Of a stretch of 17,105 nt of DNA, positions 13,929-17,105 are shown one piece after another. The notes beneath the pieces were generated by a model. That model worked only from the letters and a program-made list of their open reading frames with translations. It was not told where the DNA came from and did not search any database. Position numbers and translations under genes: made by a program. Position 1 is the stretch's first letter, and every line of letters begins with the position of its first letter. The DNA lies in NCBI GenBank assembly GCA_002421865.1, contig DISE01000051.1:16087-33191 (forward strand), written 5' to 3'. The DNA is from Castellaniella sp. UBA6218. GTDB lineage: Bacteria; Pseudomonadota; Gammaproteobacteria; Burkholderiales; Burkholderiaceae_B.

Positions 13929-14693
13929 CTAGACGGCGCCGCGCAACTGGGCGCTGGTGCGACCGAAGCGCCGTTCGCGGCCCCGGTACCATGTGAAGGC
14001 CCGATCGAGCTGCGCAGCGTCGAAATCCGGCCACCAGCAGTCGGTGAAATACAGTTCAGTATAGGCCAGTTGCCAGATCAGAAAATTGGAGATCCGTTGT
14101 TCACCGCCGGTGCGGATGAACAAGTCGGGCTCCGGCGCATAGGCCATGGCCAGCCAGGGCGTCAGGGCGGCCTCGTCCAGCGCCTCGGGATGTTCGGCGA
14201 GATCGGGCCTCTCGGCCAGCAAGGCGCGTGTGGCCTGCAGGATGTCCCAGCGACCACCATAGTTGGCGGCGATGGTCAGCGTCAGGGCCGACTGTCCGGC
14301 GGTGCGCCGTTCGGCGGACTCGATCAATCCGCGCAGGTGCGGGTCGAAGGCCGAGAGGTCGCCCACCACACGCAGGCATACGCCCTGCGCTTCCAGGCGG
14401 TCGACTTCCTTTTCAAGAGTGCGCACGAACAGGCGCATCAACAGGGAAACTTCGTCGGCCGGTCGACGCCAGTTCTCGGAACTGAAAGCGAACAGCGTCA
14501 GATAGCGCACACCCCGGTGCCCACACGCCTCGACGATGCGGCGCACGGCCTGGACACCGCGCACGTGCCCCGCTGTGCGCGGCAACATCCGCCGGGTTGC
14601 CCAGCGGCCATTTCCATCCATGATGATGGCGACATGCCGGGGCACGTCCCCGGTCTCGGGAATGGCGAGTGTTGAGGAAGAGATTTCGATCAT
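13929..14693 (-). CDS. uppS: Undecaprenyl diphosphate synthase (cis-prenyltransferase)
   Basis: UppS condenses isopentenyl diphosphate units onto farnesyl diphosphate to make the C55 carrier lipid for peptidoglycan and O-antigen. The 254-residue protein matches the family. HVAIIMDGNGRWA carries the metal-binding D26, FAFSSENW is at 68-75, and IRTGGEQRISNFLIWQ contains R194 and R200. YTELYF contains E213, the C-terminal Mg-site glutamate. These match the E. coli numbering exactly. ATG 14693 lies 19 bases after the frr stop. It opens the lipid part of the operon. Confidence 0.96.
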   Translation of the reverse strand: MIEISSSTLAIPETGDVPRHVAIIMDGNGRWATRRMLPRTAGHVRGVQAVRRIVEACGHRGVRYLTLFAFSSENWRRPADEVSLLMRLFVRTLEKEVDRLEAQGVCLRVVGDLSAFDPHLRGLIESAERRTAGQSALTLTIAANYGGRWDILQATRALLAERPDLAEHPEALDEAALTPWLAMAYAPEPDLFIRTGGEQRISNFLIWQLAYTELYFTDCWWPDFDAAQLDRAFTWYRGRERRFGRTSAQLRGAV

Positions 14694-14712
14694 GGGCCGT
14701 GGCGCCGCGAGG

Positions 14713-15273
14713 CTAGACCGTCATGATCTCGGCTTCCTTCTGGACGACGAGCTTGTCGATTTCGGCCACGTAACGGTCCGTGAGCTTCTGCACATCTTCC
14801 TGGCCGCGGCGGTCCTCGTCCTCGGAGATTTCCTTGTCCTTGACGAGTTTCTTCAAGGTTTCATTGGCCTCGCGGCGCAGATTGCGCACCGCGACCTTGG
14901 CGTCCTCGCCCTCGCCGCGGACGACCTTGGTCAGATCCCGGCGGCGTTCCTCCGTGAGGGCCGGCATCGGCACGCGGATGTTGTCGCCCATGGCGATGGG
15001 GTTCAGCCCCAGATCGGATTCGCGGATGGCCTTCTCGACCGGACCCGCCATCGTTTTTTCCCAGACCTGCACGCTGAGGGTCCGAGCATCGACCACGGTC
15101 ACATTGGCGACCTGGCTCACCGGCACGGGAGAACCGTAATACTCGACGTGCACGTGGTCCAGGATCCCGGCATGGGCGCGACCCGTGCGGATCTTGGCCA
15201 GGCTGGCTTTCAGGGCTTCGATGGATTTGCCCATGCGCTCGTCGGCCGAGCGGCGAATGTCGGAAAGGCTCAT
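14713..15273 (-). CDS. frr: Ribosome recycling factor
   Basis: RRF works with EF-G to split ribosomes after termination. The 186-residue product has the standard length and begins MSLSDIRRSADERMGKSIEA. KIRTGRAHAGILDHVHVEYYG (27-47) and the long helical hairpin ending LTDRYVAEIDKLVVQKEAEI are typical, with R132 in VAVRNLRREAN. The frame is open upstream, but ATG 15273 is chosen because AGGA lies 6 bases ahead and the protein start matches the family. The Shine-Dalgarno overlaps the pyrH stop (TAGGA), so the two genes, 8 bases apart, are probably coupled. Confidence 0.97.
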   Translation of the reverse strand: MSLSDIRRSADERMGKSIEALKASLAKIRTGRAHAGILDHVHVEYYGSPVPVSQVANVTVVDARTLSVQVWEKTMAGPVEKAIRESDLGLNPIAMGDNIRVPMPALTEERRRDLTKVVRGEGEDAKVAVRNLRREANETLKKLVKDKEISEDEDRRGQEDVQKLTDRYVAEIDKLVVQKEAEIMTV

Positions 15274-15281
15274 GAAGATTC

Positions 15282-15998
15282 CTATACCTGAACCAGGGTG
15301 CCTTCGTCCTCGCCGCAGATGACGCGCCGGAGGGCTCCCGGTTTGTTGATCGAAAAGACCTTGATCGGCAGCTTCTGGTCGCGACACAGCGCGAAGGCCG
15401 TGGCGTCCATGACTTCGAGGCGGCGCACGATGGCTTCGTCGAAGCTGATGCGCGAGTAGCGCGTGGCGTTCGGGTCCTTGTTGGGGTCGGCGCTGTAGAT
15501 ACCGTCGACCTTGGTGGCCTTGAGCACCACTTCGGCGCCGATCTCGGCACCGCGCAACGCGGCGGCCGTGTCGGTGGTGAAGAAAGGATTGCCCGTGCCG
15601 GCGGCGAAAACGACGACCTTGCCCTCTTCCAGGTAGCGCAGGGCCTTGGGACGGATATAGCGCTCGACCACCTGGTCGATGTTCAGCGCCGATTGAACCC
15701 GCGCATCGACGCCGTGGTTCTTCAGGGCGTCCTGCAACGCCAGGCCGTTCATGACGGTGGCCAGCATCCCCATGTAATCGGCCGTGGCGCGATCCATGCC
15801 CTGGGCTCCCGGCGCCACGCCGCGAAAGATGTTGCCCCCGCCGATCACCACGGCCAGTTGCACCCCGAGGGACACGACGCCGTGGATTTCCTCGGTCATG
15901 CGGAGTATGGTCGCGCGGTTGATGCCGAAGGCATCGCCGCCCATCAGAGCCTCACCCGAGAGTTTCAGGAGAACGCGCTTGTAGGCAGGGGTTGACAT
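15282..15998 (-). CDS. pyrH: UMP kinase
   Basis: PyrH phosphorylates UMP to UDP with ATP, supplying all uridine and cytidine nucleotides, including the UDP for UDP-GlcNAc used by the downstream lpx genes. The 238-residue amino-acid-kinase-fold protein shows KLSGEAL (12-18), IGGGNIFRG (52-60), the acceptor and ATP-site loop GTGNPFFTTD (134-143), KVDGIYSADP (163-172) and MDATA (197-201). The frame is open upstream, but ATG 15998 with AGGA 7 bases ahead fits the family start. It is separated from tsf by a 198-base structured gap. Confidence 0.97.
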   Translation of the reverse strand: MSTPAYKRVLLKLSGEALMGGDAFGINRATILRMTEEIHGVVSLGVQLAVVIGGGNIFRGVAPGAQGMDRATADYMGMLATVMNGLALQDALKNHGVDARVQSALNIDQVVERYIRPKALRYLEEGKVVVFAAGTGNPFFTTDTAAALRGAEIGAEVVLKATKVDGIYSADPNKDPNATRYSRISFDEAIVRRLEVMDATAFALCRDQKLPIKVFSINKPGALRRVICGEDEGTLVQV

Positions 15999-16043
15999 GC
16001 AAGATTCCTGGAAGGAGTAATGTTCGAAGCATAGAGCGGCATG

Positions 16044-16184
16044 AAGCCGGGAGCACAGCCCCCGGCTTTGGGTACGCGCTGGACCGGGCCTGCCAGGCAA
16101 GGCGCGATCCGCAGCGATAGCCTAGCTACCGCGAGGATTCGCAACGCCGCGTGGCGGGCTCGGGCGCGATGCCATCGTACCCGA
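16044..16184 (-). other. Hairpin-rich tsf-pyrH intergenic region
   Basis: Three stem-loops lie in this gap, numbered on the plus strand. 16160-16169 pairs with 16175-16184 (8 Watson-Crick pairs, one wobble and one mismatch on the transcribed strand). 16114-16121 pairs with 16125-16132 around a 3-base loop, with one mismatch or wobble. 16044-16051 (AAGCCGGG) pairs perfectly with 16061-16068 (CCCGGCTT). A small CGCC/GGCG hairpin is at 16145-16156. None is followed by a U tract, so none looks like a classic terminator. They may protect the tsf 3' end or set read-through into pyrH. I see no convincing promoter; a TATGCT after the last hairpin lacks a -35. Confidence 0.45.
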
Positions 16185-16196
16185 AATCAGCAGGGA

Positions 16197-17072
16197 TCAG
16201 GAACCGCTGGCAGCCGCGGCGACTTCCGCGGCGAAGTCTTCGGACTTCTTCTCGATCCCTTCTCCCACCACGAACAGCGCGTAGCGGTTGATGCGGGCCG
16301 ATTTTTCCTTGAGCATCTGCTCGACCGTCTGCTTGTCGTTCTTGACGAAGGGCTGCGACAGCAACGTGACTTCCTTCAGGAACTTCTGCACGGAACCCTC
16401 GACCATCTTGGCGACGATTTCAGCCGGCTTGCCGGATTCGGCGGCCTTCTGTTCGGCCACGGAGCGTTCGGCGGCGATCAGCGCGGGATCCACGCCGTCC
16501 GCGTTCAGGGCGCGCGGCTTGGTCGCGGCAATGTGCATGGCCAGATCCTTGCCGACTTCCTCGGAACCGGCGAAGTCGACCAGCACGCCGATGCGGCCGC
16601 CATGCACGTAGCTGTTCAGGCCGTCCACGGTGTCGAAACGCTGGAAACGACGCACCGACATGTTTTCACCGATCTTGCCCACCAGATTGGCGCGCACGGA
16701 TTCGACGGTGCCCTCTCCCATGGCGCAGGCGTTCAGCGCGTCCAGGTCGGCGGGATTGCGCTCGGCGGCGATGCGGGCCAGGTCGTTGACGAAGGCGATG
16801 AAGTCATCGTTCTTGGCGACGAAGTCGGTTTCGCAGTTGACTTCGACCAGCGCGCCGGTCTTGCCGTCGGCGGCGATGTGCAGGCCGATCAGGCCTTCGG
16901 CCGTGATGCGGCTGGCGGCCTTGGAGGCCTTGCTGCCCAGCTTGACGCGCAACAGTTCTTCGGCGCGCGCCAGATCGCCCTCGGCCTCGGTCAAGGCCTT
17001 TTTGCATTCCATCATGGGCGCGTCGGTCTTCTCGCGCAGTTCCTTGACCATTCTTGCGGTGATTTCCGCCAT
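16197..17072 (-). CDS. tsf: Elongation factor Ts
   Basis: EF-Ts exchanges GDP for GTP on EF-Tu. The 291-residue protein starts MAEITARMVKELREKTDAPM, followed by MECKKALTEA, the N-terminal domain that contacts EF-Tu. VNCETDFVAKNDDF (78-91) carries the Asp-Phe pair that disrupts Mg binding in EF-Tu. HIAATKPRAL and the helical coiled region EKSARINRY follow. ATG 17072 has AGGAG 5 bases ahead. rpsB would be expected just outside the right edge, as the pair rpsB-tsf is nearly universal. It is the first gene of the minus-strand cluster inside the window. Confidence 0.97.
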   Translation of the reverse strand: MAEITARMVKELREKTDAPMMECKKALTEAEGDLARAEELLRVKLGSKASKAASRITAEGLIGLHIAADGKTGALVEVNCETDFVAKNDDFIAFVNDLARIAAERNPADLDALNACAMGEGTVESVRANLVGKIGENMSVRRFQRFDTVDGLNSYVHGGRIGVLVDFAGSEEVGKDLAMHIAATKPRALNADGVDPALIAAERSVAEQKAAESGKPAEIVAKMVEGSVQKFLKEVTLLSQPFVKNDKQTVEQMLKEKSARINRYALFVVGEGIEKKSEDFAAEVAAAASGS

Positions 17073-17105
17073 GCTAGCTCCTGAATATTCGTGTATGGGG
17101 CATGC

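Noticed and set aside
1..17105. Mobile elements, toxin-antitoxin or defence genes, or another unknown multi-gene system
   Set aside because: Every gene matches a conserved housekeeping family with intact key residues, gaps are small, and there are no terminal repeats, recombinases or abrupt composition changes.

Overview
The window is a compact, GC-rich chromosomal segment from a betaproteobacterium. Gene order and protein character point to Burkholderiales, most likely the Alcaligenaceae (Bordetella/Achromobacter relatives). That placement is from memory of gene order and protein flavour, not from a search. There are 17 protein-coding genes, two of which sit at or near the window edges: ppsA is cut by the left edge, and tsf begins 33 bases from the right edge. 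I found no tRNA, rRNA, CRISPR array, insertion sequence, prophage or integron. No gene-free stretch exceeds 300 bases; the longest are the ppsA-ppsR gap (220 bases) and the tsf-pyrH gap (198 bases).

Left part (1-2237): ppsA (PEP synthase, minus strand, 5' half only) and ppsR (its regulatory kinase/pyrophosphorylase, plus strand) are divergent. The gap between them holds candidate promoters for both genes and a long imperfect inverted repeat around an inner GC hairpin (1212-1284), placed where the ppsA mRNA leader would be. Next comes a strong, apparently bidirectional terminator (about 2240-2326), which separates ppsR from the converging operon.

Right part (2325-17072): fifteen genes all run on the minus strand, in transcription order tsf, pyrH, frr, uppS, cdsA, dxr, rseP, bamA, skp, lpxD, fabZ, lpxA, lpxB, rnhB and a SpoU-family RNA methyltransferase gene. 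The first block supports translation and nucleotide supply (EF-Ts, UMP kinase, ribosome recycling factor). The second makes undecaprenyl diphosphate, CDP-diacylglycerol and the isoprenoid precursor MEP. The third builds and surveys the outer membrane (RseP protease, BamA, Skp). The fourth makes the first part of lipid A (LpxD, FabZ, LpxA, LpxB). From lpxD onward the genes overlap by 1-14 bases, a pattern typical of translational coupling. The wider gaps, after tsf and around bamA, are where internal promoters or RNA structures could reset expression.

This is a conserved housekeeping cluster, and I see no undescribed multi-gene system in it. The observations most worth checking are non-coding: the structured ppsA leader, the hairpin series between tsf and pyrH, the repeat-like terminator, and an exact 18-bp tandem duplication inside lpxD.
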